From the NCBI GenBank assembly GCA_001871755.1, contig MNXL01000393.1, forward strand, positions 1-33,349: 33,349 bases of DNA, in the 5' to 3' direction. The DNA comes from Anaerolineae bacterium CG2_30_64_16. GTDB taxonomy: Bacteria; Chloroflexota; Anaerolineae; CG2-30-64-16. The notes beneath the pieces were generated by a model. The model was not told the origin of the DNA and did no database searches. It worked only from the letters and a program-made list of their open reading frames with translations. This document shows, piece after piece, positions 1 through 7,736 of the stretch. Within the stretch, counting starts at the first letter, position 1. Every line of letters begins with the position of its first letter. The translations under genes were made by a program, and so were the position numbers.

Positions 1-1
1 A

Positions 2-307
2 GACGCCCAGGCCGCGGCCAGCGCGGTGACCGCCAACCGGGAGCAAACCGTCCGCTGGCTGGGCGAGCTCATCGCTGAGCTGGACGAGTGGCGCCAGCGC
101 CTGATCGAGGAGGACGACGCGGGACTGGGCCAGGCGTTTGAAGAGGCGCTGGAGAGCGGGCGACAATGGCTGAATGCCCAAACCCGCGGCGATTGGAGCG
201 AGCAGCCCACTACGACGGAGTTGCCCACCGCCGGCACGTTCATGCGCAGCCTGATCGGTTTCGGCCGGTTCAAGGACAGGCAGCCGGACGCCAGGAAGCG
301 GCGCTAG
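2..307 (+). CDS. C-terminal end of a prephenate/arogenate dehydrogenase-like protein (5' truncated by window edge)
   Basis: The frame is open from base 2 to a TAG at 305-307, so only about the last 101 residues are visible. The GTG at 26 is probably an internal valine and not a start. The piece is an acidic helical segment with an ANRE motif, followed by LGELIAELDEWRQRL and then a stretch rich in Glu and Ala. This pattern (A-N-R-E, then helices of the type 'aELdelr..l...D...l...fe.a...R') matches the C-terminal helical tail of TyrA-family prephenate dehydrogenases, which make the tyrosine precursor in the cytoplasm. The NAD-binding and catalytic parts lie outside the window, so the call rests on the tail alone. 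The gene ends 17 bases before the first glycosyltransferase and is probably not functionally linked to it. Confidence 0.5.
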   Translation, partial: DAQAAASAVTANREQTVRWLGELIAELDEWRQRLIEEDDAGLGQAFEEALESGRQWLNAQTRGDWSEQPTTTELPTAGTFMRSLIGFGRFKDRQPDARKRR

Positions 308-324
308 GAATTTATCTTCACGAT

Positions 325-1533
325 GTGCGACCACTGAGAATCCTGGGCATCGCGCCCACCAGCTTTTTCGCCGATTACGGCTGCCACGTGCGCATCCGCG
401 GCCACCTGACCGCCCTCTCGGCACGCGGCCACACGACCATGCTGGTCACCTATCCCAGCGGCCGGGACGTGCCGGGGATCCGGACCGTCCGCGCGCCCTG
501 GCCGGCCGGTAGCCGCGTTCAGGTCGGCTCCTCCCGGCTGAAGATCGCCCTGGATGCCGTGCTCGGCCCGACCGCGCTCGCGGCCGCGCTGCGGTTTCGG
601 CCACACCTGATCCACGCCTACCTCCACGAAGGCGCGCTGATCGGCACAGTCGTCGCCGCGCTGCTGCGCCGGCCGCTCATCTTTGACTTCCAGGGCAGCC
701 TGACCGGTGAGATGCTGGACCACCGCTTCGTCATGCCGGATTCGGCCTGGCTGGGCGGCTTGCGTCGATTGGAGCGCTGGATTGACTGCCGGCCAGCCGC
801 GATCCTGGCAAGCTCAGCCCACGCGACGCGCCTGCTGGCAACGGAATACGGCGTGTCACCGGCACGCATCCACTCTCTGCCCGATAGCGTGGACCCCGAG
901 CTCTTTCGGCCGGCCGCGGCTTTTCCGCCGGCCGAGTTGGCCGATTTGCGCGCCCGGCTGGAGATTCCACCGGATCGCCGGTTGATCGTCTACCTGGGTC
1001 TGCTCGCACCATATCAGGGTACCGACCTGCTGCTGGAGGCCCTGGCCATCCTGACAGGCCGCCGCGCCGATGCCCACCTCCTGCTCATGGGATTCCCGTT
1101 CGTAGAGCACTACCGCGTCCGGGCGGAGGCGTTGGGGTTGGCAGATCGGGTGACCTTCACCGGCCCGGTACCCTACGAAGAGGCCCCTGCTCACCTGGCG
1201 CTCGGTCACGTGGCGGTGGCGCCCAAGCTCTCGACCACCGAAGGCAGTGGCAAAGCGCTGACCTACATGGCCGCCGCGCTGCCCATCGCCGCGTTCGATA
1301 CCCCCGTCCATCGCGAATATCTTGGAGACCACGGGATCTACGCGGCCGCCGGCGATGCCGCGGCGCTCGCGAATGCCCTGGCCGGCCTGCTGGCCGATCC
1401 GGAAGAAGCCGCCGAGCGGGGCCGCGCGTTGCGCGAGCGGGTGATGACCGCCTATACCTGGCCGCGCGCTGCGTCCCTGATCGAAAACGTCTATGAAAAC
1501 GTTTTGCGCCCGTCTGCCCATGTGCTATACTGA
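325..1533 (+). CDS. GT4-type glycosyltransferase (GT-B fold)
   Basis: This is a 402-residue cytoplasmic or peripheral glycosyltransferase of the GT4 superfamily, expected to add a sugar from a nucleotide-sugar donor to a lipid-linked glycan. The N-terminal Rossmann half (about residues 1-180) starts RPLRILGIAPTSFF and contains HVRIRGHL. The hinge carries SLPDSVDPELF near residue 183. The C-terminal half begins with the usual IVYLGLLAPYQGTDLLLEAL strand-loop and contains TTEGSGKALTYMAAALP near residue 303, which corresponds to the GT4 donor-site E-x7-E region. The first Glu is present and the second position is not Glu, as in some relatives. GTG at 325 is chosen because the homology-like sequence begins just after it. 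An upstream in-frame ATG at 166 would overlap the previous gene by 140 bases. Substrate unknown. Confidence 0.82.
   Translation: MRPLRILGIAPTSFFADYGCHVRIRGHLTALSARGHTTMLVTYPSGRDVPGIRTVRAPWPAGSRVQVGSSRLKIALDAVLGPTALAAALRFRPHLIHAYLHEGALIGTVVAALLRRPLIFDFQGSLTGEMLDHRFVMPDSAWLGGLRRLERWIDCRPAAILASSAHATRLLATEYGVSPARIHSLPDSVDPELFRPAAAFPPAELADLRARLEIPPDRRLIVYLGLLAPYQGTDLLLEALAILTGRRADAHLLLMGFPFVEHYRVRAEALGLADRVTFTGPVPYEEAPAHLALGHVAVAPKLSTTEGSGKALTYMAAALPIAAFDTPVHREYLGDHGIYAAAGDAAALANALAGLLADPEEAAERGRALRERVMTAYTWPRAASLIENVYENVLRPSAHVLY
1504..1531 (+). promoter_or_regulatory. Putative sigma70-type promoter inside the 3' end of the first GT gene
   Basis: TTGCGC at 1504-1509 is followed by a 16-base spacer and TATACT at 1526-1531, with TG one base upstream of the -10 (an extended -10). 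Transcription would start near 1538, ahead of the REP-like repeats and the large DUF2142 gene. The same -35 hexamer, TTGCGC, precedes the perfect TATAAT at 31788. The call is by sequence match only. Confidence 0.4.
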
Positions 1534-1553
1534 ACGCTCCGGGGAACTCCGAG

Positions 1554-1702
1554 CCCGTCATTCCCGCGAAAGCGGGAATCCAGACGCCTGGACACCCGCG
1601 TCCGCGGGTGTGACATGGCCCGTCATTCCCGCGCCCGCCCGTCATTCCCGCGAAAGCGGGAATCCAGACGCCTGGACACCCGCGTCCGCGGGGGTGACAT
1701 GG
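1554..1702 (+). repeat. Pair of 65-bp palindromic REP-like repeats with a partial third copy between them
   Basis: Two almost identical 65-base units lie at 1554-1618 and 1638-1702, differing by one base near their ends. A truncated copy of the first 15 bases (1619-1633) sits between them. Each unit holds two palindromes: ATTCCCGCGAAAGCGGGAAT, and a shorter CCCGCG/CGCGGG hairpin. Elements with this ATTCCC(N8)GGGAAT core are common intergenic repeats in many bacterial genomes; the core resembles the Neisseria dRS3 pattern. They fill the 198-base gap before the DUF2142 gene. ATG triplets inside the repeat (1615 and 1699) are in frame with that gene but are unlikely starts. Confidence 0.85.
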
Positions 1703-1731
1703 AAAGCGAACCGAGGAGGCCGAGTCAAGGC

Positions 1732-4422
1732 ATGATGTTCAACAAGGACAGGCGTCTGCCTGGCCCGACGCAGGCGCACGCAAGGCAATGGGCGCTGGTG
1801 ATCCTGGCGTTGCACCTGGCCCTTGGCGGCCTCTACAGCGTCGTGGCGCCGCCCTGGGAGGCGCACGACGAATGGGCGCACTATAAGTTCGTGGAATATG
1901 TCGCACGTCATCGGGCATTGCCGCCCCCCGACGTGCGTTTGACAAACGAATACGAGTACGACGAAGCCAATCAGCCGCCCCTCTACTACGTGATCGCTGC
2001 CCTGCCGGTCATGCTGATCAACACGGACGACGGGGTCATCCCCGACGTCAATCCGCATTTCGGCACCGGGACTGGCGCCGGCGGCATCAACGCCGCCATC
2101 CACCACCCCGACCAGGAACGCTTTCCCTGGCGCGGGACCATCCTGGCGCTACACCTGGCCCGCTGGGCATCCCTGGCGATCAGCCTGGTGGGACTGGTCG
2201 CGGTCTACAAGCTGGGACGGCTGTTGGCCCCGGGGCGACCCTCCGTGGCGCTGATCGCCCTGATTATCGCGGCGCTGTCGCCGCAGTCGCTGTTCATCAG
2301 CAGCGTGGTCACCAACGACGTGCTGATTGCCGCGTTGGGGTGCGTGATCGCCTGGTTGGGAACTGAGGTCGTGCTGAACGGCTTGCGACCGCGATCGGCG
2401 CTGGGGCTGGCCCTGACGACCGGGCTGGCGTTCGTGAGCAAGCTGTCCGCGTTGGCATTGGCGCCTTTCGTGCTCCTGGCTCTGATCGCCGGCGCGATCC
2501 GTTCGCTGCGCCGGGGCAGCAACCGGCTGACCGTCCTGCTGACCTTTGCGATCCCGCTGGCTGGCGGGTTGGCGATCGGCGGGGCGTGGGTCGCGCGCAA
2601 CGTGCGGCTGACCGGGCAACTGCTGCCGCGGGACCCGTGGGTAGCGTTCCGTTTCGTGGACCGCTGGTTCAGCCGCACCGGCACGGTCAAGCCGATACAG
2701 TGGGAGGCGCTGCCCTCCGCGCTGGTCTACGGTTTTCGCACCTTTTGGGCGTCCTTCGGCTGGGGTAACCTGGAAGCGTACAGGTGGGTGTACTGGTTTT
2801 TTGCCGCACTGTGCCTGGTTGCGTTAGCCGGGTTGGGCCGCTGGGCGTTCGCGGGACGCGAGGGTGCAACGCCACGGCGGGTGAAAACCTCACCCCCCTC
2901 CCCCCCTCTCCTACGAGGCGAGGGGGGTGTCGGCGCTCCCCCTCCTTCGCAGGGAGGGGGTCGGGGGGTAGGTGGGCGATTTTCAGGGCAGTTTTTCATG
3001 CCGTGTCCGCCGCCACGACGGATGAAAAACGGACGGCCTGGACTGGAGGCTTTAGCCGGTTTGGTTGTCAGCGGCAGAAACCGGCTGAAGCCTCGATTCC
3101 AGATCGTTGGTGGGCGATTTTCAGGGCAGTCTGGGCGGGACAAGAAGATCGCGGCCGGGTTGCTGCTCGTGTTGGCCGCGTCCGTGCTGTTCATGGCCGC
3201 CTACCGTGACTTCGACTACGGTGGCACGCTGATCCGAGGGCGTTATCTGCTGCCCGCGCTGGGAGCGGTCGCGACCCTGCTCGCGTTGGGGCTGGATAAT
3301 CTTGTCTGCCGTCCCGGCTCGGTCTCAGGCCGGCCAGAGCATGCTAGATGCGCGGTCCCGCTGGTGTTGACCTGCGTGCTCACCATCTTCAACCTGCTGT
3401 TGCCGCTGAACGTGATCGGGCCGGCCTATGCACCGCCGGCGATGCTGTCCACCGCCGATCTGTTGCCGAGAGAACAGCCGTTGGACGCACGTTTCGGGGA
3501 CGCGGCCGAACTGGTGGCCTACGGACTCTGGCCCGAGCGCGTCCGGACGGGCGATGCGCTGGGCGTGACGTTGCTCTGGCGCGTGCTGGCGCCATTGGAT
3601 CGGAACTACACCGTCGGCGTGCACCTGTTGAACGCGACAGACCAGGGCAAAGTGGGCGAGCTCAACATCTACCCCGGCCGCGGCAACTATGCCACCACGC
3701 TGTGGCAGCCGGGAGACCTGTTTCGCGAGACCTACTGGGTCACGGTCGGCCAGGCGATCGCGCAGCCGGTCATGGGTCGGGTCAAGGTGGCGCTCTTCGC
3801 CGATGACGCCGGGCAAGCCGCATCTGAAGAAACGTATCTGCCGGTGATCGATGCTGCGGGCCAGCCGTTGGGCGATGCTTTGATGTTCGGCCGGTTCAAG
3901 TTGGCGCCCATGGAGCCGGCAGCCGTGGCCGCCGCTCAGGGTCCCGGCCTGGCGACGTTGGGTGAGTTCGCTCGCCTGGAGAGCGCGACCTGGCCAACCG
4001 ATATCCCGCATCTGTTAGCCGGCAGCACCTTCACCGTGACGCTGACGTGGGGAGCTCTGGCCCGGCCGCCGGCCGATTATCAGGTTTTCCTCCACGTGGA
4101 AGGACCGGACGGCCCGCTGGCTTTCGGTGATGGCCCGCCGCAAGCGGGCGCCTATCCCACCGGCCTCTGGGAGCTGGGCGAGCAGATCGTGGACCCGCGG
4201 GTGGTCCGGTTGCCGACCGAGATGCCGGCGGGCGACTACCGACTGGTAACCGGGCTGTACGACGCGGCCGGCCAACGCGTCATCGCGACCGGCCCGGACG
4301 GTCAGCGGCTGGCCGACGATCAGATCGAATTGGGGCGCGTCACCGTGGCGCGCCTGGACCAGCACAATTACATCCCTTGGGCGCCTGGGCATGCCGTGGA
4401 CGGGAACAACAAGGAGCCTTGA
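1732..4422 (+). CDS. Large DUF2142/GT-C-like membrane protein with C-terminal soluble domains and an in-frame repeat insertion
   Basis: This is an approximately 896-residue polytopic membrane protein. After a first membrane segment it shows the DUF2142 signature: APPWEAHDEWAHY, then NQPPLYYVIAALP. Many hydrophobic helices follow to about residue 560, and the family is related to GT-C lipid-linked-sugar transferases. Residues 580-896 form soluble, beta-rich repeats, including LVTGLYDAAGQRV near the end, of a kind often attached to Chloroflexota GT39-type proteins. Residues about 385-467 are encoded by repeat DNA (see 2886-3130) inserted between two membrane segments with the frame kept. ATG 1732 (or 1735) follows AGGAGG at 1714-1719; the in-frame ATGs at 1615 and 1699 lie in the REP repeat. 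The stop overlaps the next start (ATGA at 4422). The likely role is glycan transfer or extension on the outer face; substrate unknown. Confidence 0.75.
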   Translation: MMFNKDRRLPGPTQAHARQWALVILALHLALGGLYSVVAPPWEAHDEWAHYKFVEYVARHRALPPPDVRLTNEYEYDEANQPPLYYVIAALPVMLINTDDGVIPDVNPHFGTGTGAGGINAAIHHPDQERFPWRGTILALHLARWASLAISLVGLVAVYKLGRLLAPGRPSVALIALIIAALSPQSLFISSVVTNDVLIAALGCVIAWLGTEVVLNGLRPRSALGLALTTGLAFVSKLSALALAPFVLLALIAGAIRSLRRGSNRLTVLLTFAIPLAGGLAIGGAWVARNVRLTGQLLPRDPWVAFRFVDRWFSRTGTVKPIQWEALPSALVYGFRTFWASFGWGNLEAYRWVYWFFAALCLVALAGLGRWAFAGREGATPRRVKTSPPSPPLLRGEGGVGAPPPSQGGGRGVGGRFSGQFFMPCPPPRRMKNGRPGLEALAGLVVSGRNRLKPRFQIVGGRFSGQSGRDKKIAAGLLLVLAASVLFMAAYRDFDYGGTLIRGRYLLPALGAVATLLALGLDNLVCRPGSVSGRPEHARCAVPLVLTCVLTIFNLLLPLNVIGPAYAPPAMLSTADLLPREQPLDARFGDAAELVAYGLWPERVRTGDALGVTLLWRVLAPLDRNYTVGVHLLNATDQGKVGELNIYPGRGNYATTLWQPGDLFRETYWVTVGQAIAQPVMGRVKVALFADDAGQAASEETYLPVIDAAGQPLGDALMFGRFKLAPMEPAAVAAAQGPGLATLGEFARLESATWPTDIPHLLAGSTFTVTLTWGALARPPADYQVFLHVEGPDGPLAFGDGPPQAGAYPTGLWELGEQIVDPRVVRLPTEMPAGDYRLVTGLYDAAGQRVIATGPDGQRLADDQIELGRVTVARLDQHNYIPWAPGHAVDGNNKEP
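2886..3130 (+). repeat. Composite palindromic repeat inserted in frame inside the DUF2142 gene
   Basis: The first part (2886-2983) is a C-run/G-run palindromic element beginning AACCTCACCCCCCTCC and ending GGGGGGTAGGTGGGCGATTT. A close relative lies at 31837-31931 and a diverged one at 29287-29373. The second part (2993-3108) contains two more hairpins. One pairs GTTTTTCAT (2991-2999) with ATGAAAAAC further on. The other pairs 17-base arms at 3046-3062 and 3078-3094 with one mismatch. A 22-base direct repeat (2971-2992 and 3109-3130) flanks the second part, as expected for a nested duplication or insertion. The element is free of stops in more than one reading frame. Confidence 0.85.
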
Positions 4423-5645
4423 TGGAACAAGAATTCAGCTTGAGCCAATACCTGGCCGTGCTGCGGCGGCGCTGGCGCATGATCGCCATCACGCTCGCCA
4501 TCACGCTGGGGGCCGCGATCGTCTTCAGCCTGCTGCAACCGATCTCCTACGAAGGGGAAGCGGTCCTGACCGCGCCCCCGCCAAAATACACGTGGCGGCT
4601 GGACAACAACATCCAAACCGTCACCGAAGACCTCCGGCTCGACCGGCGAGGCGATTACACCGTGTTGATCACTGACAAAACCCTGGGGCAAGCCCTGGCG
4701 CGCACGGTGATCGAGACGATGGGGGACGAACTGCCGCCGGACCTGCGCGACCCGCAACTGCTGCGGCGAGCAGTGAATGTCAAAAATGGCCAAAGCCGGT
4801 TGGTCTATCTGAATGCAACCGCGCCCACAGCCGAACTGGCCCAAAAGCTGACCAACGCCTGGGCCGCCGTCTGGATCGACGAGACGGACGCGCGCTACGG
4901 CCAGGGCGCCGACAAACTCAAATTTGCCGGCGAACTGGCGCAGGCGCAGGCCCACCTGGACACGGCCGGTCAGGCGTTGGAGGCGTTCCAATCGCGCACC
5001 GGCATGGCATTGCAAATGGGGAGCTTCATGGCCGCCCTGGACAACGGGTCGTTGGCCGCCGGCTTGCCCCTGCTGCAACAGCAACTGGTGCTGAACAACA
5101 GCGATCTGGCCGACTACCGCCTGGCCCTGTCCCGGATCAGTCTTCTGGAGGATCAGGCGCGGGCCGCGCAGGCCAACGCCGCGGGCTTCGAGACCCTGCC
5201 GCTCGAGGTCTTGGACACGCCGATGCTGGTTGCGCGCGGGGTGCTAACCCGCGCGCGGGTCGCCGCCATGCACGGTGACCTGGCGCAACTTCTGGCAGCG
5301 AGCGATGTCGAGAAGCAGGCGCTCTCCGACACGGTTGCCCGGCTCGAAACCGAGACAACGGCCATTCAGACCGAGCTCGCCGGGCTGCTCCAGAAGCAAG
5401 ACCGGCTGACGAACGACTACAACCTGGCGCAAGAGGCGGTGAGTGCCCTACAACGCAAGGTCACCGAGATCCCGATCCAACAAGAGGTGGCGGGAACGCC
5501 GCTGATGCTGATGCACCCCTCCGGCCTGCCGGGCAAACCCGCGACGCCTGACTGGCTCATGAACCTGGCCGCGGCGTTTTTGTTGGGCCTCTTGGGTGGG
5601 GTGATGATCGTGATGGGAACCGAATACTTGCGCCCTGGGCTCTGA
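4422..5645 (+). CDS. Wzz-like polysaccharide chain-length determinant protein
   Basis: A 407-residue inner-membrane co-polymerase-type protein. The N-terminus (EFSLSQYLAVLRRRW, then a membrane helix at about residues 21-41) is the classic Wzz/PCP start. A long, largely helical and coiled-coil-prone extracytoplasmic region follows, rich in Ala, Gln and Leu. A second membrane helix lies at about 379-400 (NLAAAFLLGLLGGVMIV), with a short tail after it. There is no attached BY-kinase domain: the protein ends right after the second helix with no Walker motifs or Tyr cluster. The start ATG overlaps the preceding stop, so translation is probably coupled. Expected role: control of chain length in Wzx/Wzy-type glycan assembly. 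Confidence 0.8.
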   Translation: MEQEFSLSQYLAVLRRRWRMIAITLAITLGAAIVFSLLQPISYEGEAVLTAPPPKYTWRLDNNIQTVTEDLRLDRRGDYTVLITDKTLGQALARTVIETMGDELPPDLRDPQLLRRAVNVKNGQSRLVYLNATAPTAELAQKLTNAWAAVWIDETDARYGQGADKLKFAGELAQAQAHLDTAGQALEAFQSRTGMALQMGSFMAALDNGSLAAGLPLLQQQLVLNNSDLADYRLALSRISLLEDQARAAQANAAGFETLPLEVLDTPMLVARGVLTRARVAAMHGDLAQLLAASDVEKQALSDTVARLETETTAIQTELAGLLQKQDRLTNDYNLAQEAVSALQRKVTEIPIQQEVAGTPLMLMHPSGLPGKPATPDWLMNLAAAFLLGLLGGVMIVMGTEYLRPGL

Positions 5646-5649
5646 CTCA

Positions 5650-7569
5650 GTGGGTACGCGCTGGAAATGGGCCTGGCTAACACTGTTGGTCGGATTCACG
5701 CTTGCTCGCGGGATTGTGTTGGCATTCTTGGTGCCACCGTGGCAAGCACCGGATGAGCCAGGACATTATGAATATGCACGGTTAGTGTTGGCCCACGGGC
5801 TTGATGTTCTGTCAGATGATCGCGACATATTCCTGCAGCAGACCATCATCGCTGACTTGGCCCGATCTGATTTCTGGGCTAATGTACGCGCACTTACTCC
5901 CAATCCTTTACCTACCACCTTTTATACCGATCCGTTTCTGGCGCGTTCAGGGTCACAGGTGGGGGATGAACCAGTTGACTATTACTGTCTACTCAGTCTG
6001 CTCTGGCGCGTCTGGCCAAAGGCCAACATACGAGAACAGTTGCTGATTGGGCGTTTATTTTCTACAATCTTGCTTGTGCTGGCCGTACTATTGACGGCCT
6101 GGGCTGCCACGACCGGCTGGCCAGCGGATCACAAACTGCAATTTGCCTTGCCGGCGTTCGTGGTGTTTCAACCGATGGCGGCGTTTATGGGTGCCGCATT
6201 GAACAACGACGTGTTAGCGCTGCTGCTAGGAACGTTAGGAAGCGCGATTGGAATCTGGGCGGTTCGGCGTGGCTTGTTATGGTGGCGAGCAGCGATCTTA
6301 GTGGGCGTGGCCGCTGCTGGGTTGCAGACGAAGAAAACGAACTTGTTCCTCTGGCCACTGACCTTTGAAGCCATGCTTCTGGCACTGCCGCCCACAGTAT
6401 GGTCTAGATGGTCTAGCCACCGGTGGCGACGCCAGATTTCACTGCCTGGATTCCGGTACGGTGTTGTGATAGTTGGCCTGGTTCTGGTGTTACTCGCAGC
6501 CTGGCTGGCCAGTCCGATCAATGACCGGCCGGCGGCATGGGTTGCCGGAGGGTGGTCAGGCCAGAGTAGTCGTTGGGTAGCTGCTGGAAGGACCGGATTG
6601 GCTCTGTTCGATCGGAGCATCAATCGGCGTGCCTTACTTGAGCAAACTATCGGCAGACAGCATGCCTGGGATGTTCGGGGCCGGCCGCTGGTGCTACAGG
6701 CCCAAGTACGTTCTCTGGATGGGTTCACTGAGGTTAGTGTACGAGCAGACGATAACGTTGTCGCCACCGAAGCTGTTTGTCTGGCAGAGAGAACCTGGCA
6801 TTCGTGTACTTTGTCGTTCACACCAGGGGCCAGGTCAGGACCTATCAGGATTGTGCTGGCCGTCGGAGCGAAGGGGCACACAGTAGCTACAGGTACTGTG
6901 CAGTGGCAAAGTGTGCAGCTTGTACCAGTGGGTGAGCCAAGGAACAACCTTTTGGTGAATTCGTCTGGTGAACGCCCTGCGCGACGAGCTACATCACTGT
7001 TCTTATGGGTTGAACGATTTTTGCAAGCCCCGCGTGGCTGGTTTCTGGCACTGACTCAGCCTGAGCAGCGGGGAATGGGTGCATTATTGCGATATGCCAT
7101 CTTCGGCGTGCTGGCCTTTGCGGGCTTTTGGGGTAATTTTGGCTGGTTGCAAGCGCCATTCCCCTGGCCGTTCTACGTTTGGCTGGCGGCTTTGTGTGGA
7201 TTGGCTGCAATGGGAGTGATCGGCAAGTTGGCCCGTGAGTTGGCCGGGTGCTGGAGCAAAGAAGATACCCTCTTTGATGATTACCAGGCAAGGATTGTCG
7301 ATTGGCTGAGCGCTGAGGGACCAATTCTCCTTTGCGTGGGTGCTGTCATCTTGATTTTAGCTCAGACTACCTTGCCGATGGTCGGCTTTGCCTGGCAACC
7401 GCAAGGGCGATATATATTGCCAGCCTTGCTGCCAATTGGCGTCTGTCTCATCGTGGGGCTTCGCAATGGCTTGCCCCTACAGTGGCGCAAGCAGGCTGAA
7501 ACCATTCTGTTGACTTCGCTGACAGCAACTAACGTAGCAATGTTTTGGATACTGAGCACGCGATGGTAA
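5650..7569 (+). CDS. DUF2142-type membrane protein with an internal extracytoplasmic beta-rich domain
   Basis: A 639-residue polytopic protein that opens with a membrane helix and the DUF2142 signature VPPWQAPDEPGHYEYA. Membrane helices run to about residue 285. Residues about 287-447 form a soluble, Ser/Thr/Val-rich domain resembling a carbohydrate-binding beta-sandwich. Helices resume from about residue 475 to the end, with GRYILPALLPIGV near the C-terminus as in DUF2142 relatives. It is the second DUF2142 protein in the locus but lacks the C-terminal repeats of the first. GTG at 5650 starts five bases after the Wzz stop with only a weak Shine-Dalgarno sequence; no better start exists upstream. 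It is the first gene of the lower-GC cassette. Likely role: GT-C-like glycan transfer on the outer side; substrate unknown. Confidence 0.7.
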   Translation: MGTRWKWAWLTLLVGFTLARGIVLAFLVPPWQAPDEPGHYEYARLVLAHGLDVLSDDRDIFLQQTIIADLARSDFWANVRALTPNPLPTTFYTDPFLARSGSQVGDEPVDYYCLLSLLWRVWPKANIREQLLIGRLFSTILLVLAVLLTAWAATTGWPADHKLQFALPAFVVFQPMAAFMGAALNNDVLALLLGTLGSAIGIWAVRRGLLWWRAAILVGVAAAGLQTKKTNLFLWPLTFEAMLLALPPTVWSRWSSHRWRRQISLPGFRYGVVIVGLVLVLLAAWLASPINDRPAAWVAGGWSGQSSRWVAAGRTGLALFDRSINRRALLEQTIGRQHAWDVRGRPLVLQAQVRSLDGFTEVSVRADDNVVATEAVCLAERTWHSCTLSFTPGARSGPIRIVLAVGAKGHTVATGTVQWQSVQLVPVGEPRNNLLVNSSGERPARRATSLFLWVERFLQAPRGWFLALTQPEQRGMGALLRYAIFGVLAFAGFWGNFGWLQAPFPWPFYVWLAALCGLAAMGVIGKLARELAGCWSKEDTLFDDYQARIVDWLSAEGPILLCVGAVILILAQTTLPMVGFAWQPQGRYILPALLPIGVCLIVGLRNGLPLQWRKQAETILLTSLTATNVAMFWILSTRW

Positions 7570-7736
7570 ATGGCCGTGCCAGGTTGTTATTCAGGTGCCG
7601 AGCACTTTGGCTCTCGTTTGGCGCCAGTTCAGGTGTATGGTATTCACAAGCGTAGTGTTCAAGTGCTCGGAATTTCTGGCCTGAGTAGCAACCGTACCAG
7701 TTTTCGAGGCAATGAGGGAAGGAAATCAAGCGCGTC

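Noticed and set aside
1554-1702. CRISPR-like array
   Set aside because: Only two full units, separated by a partial copy and not by unique spacers, with internal palindromes. It is a REP-like repeat.
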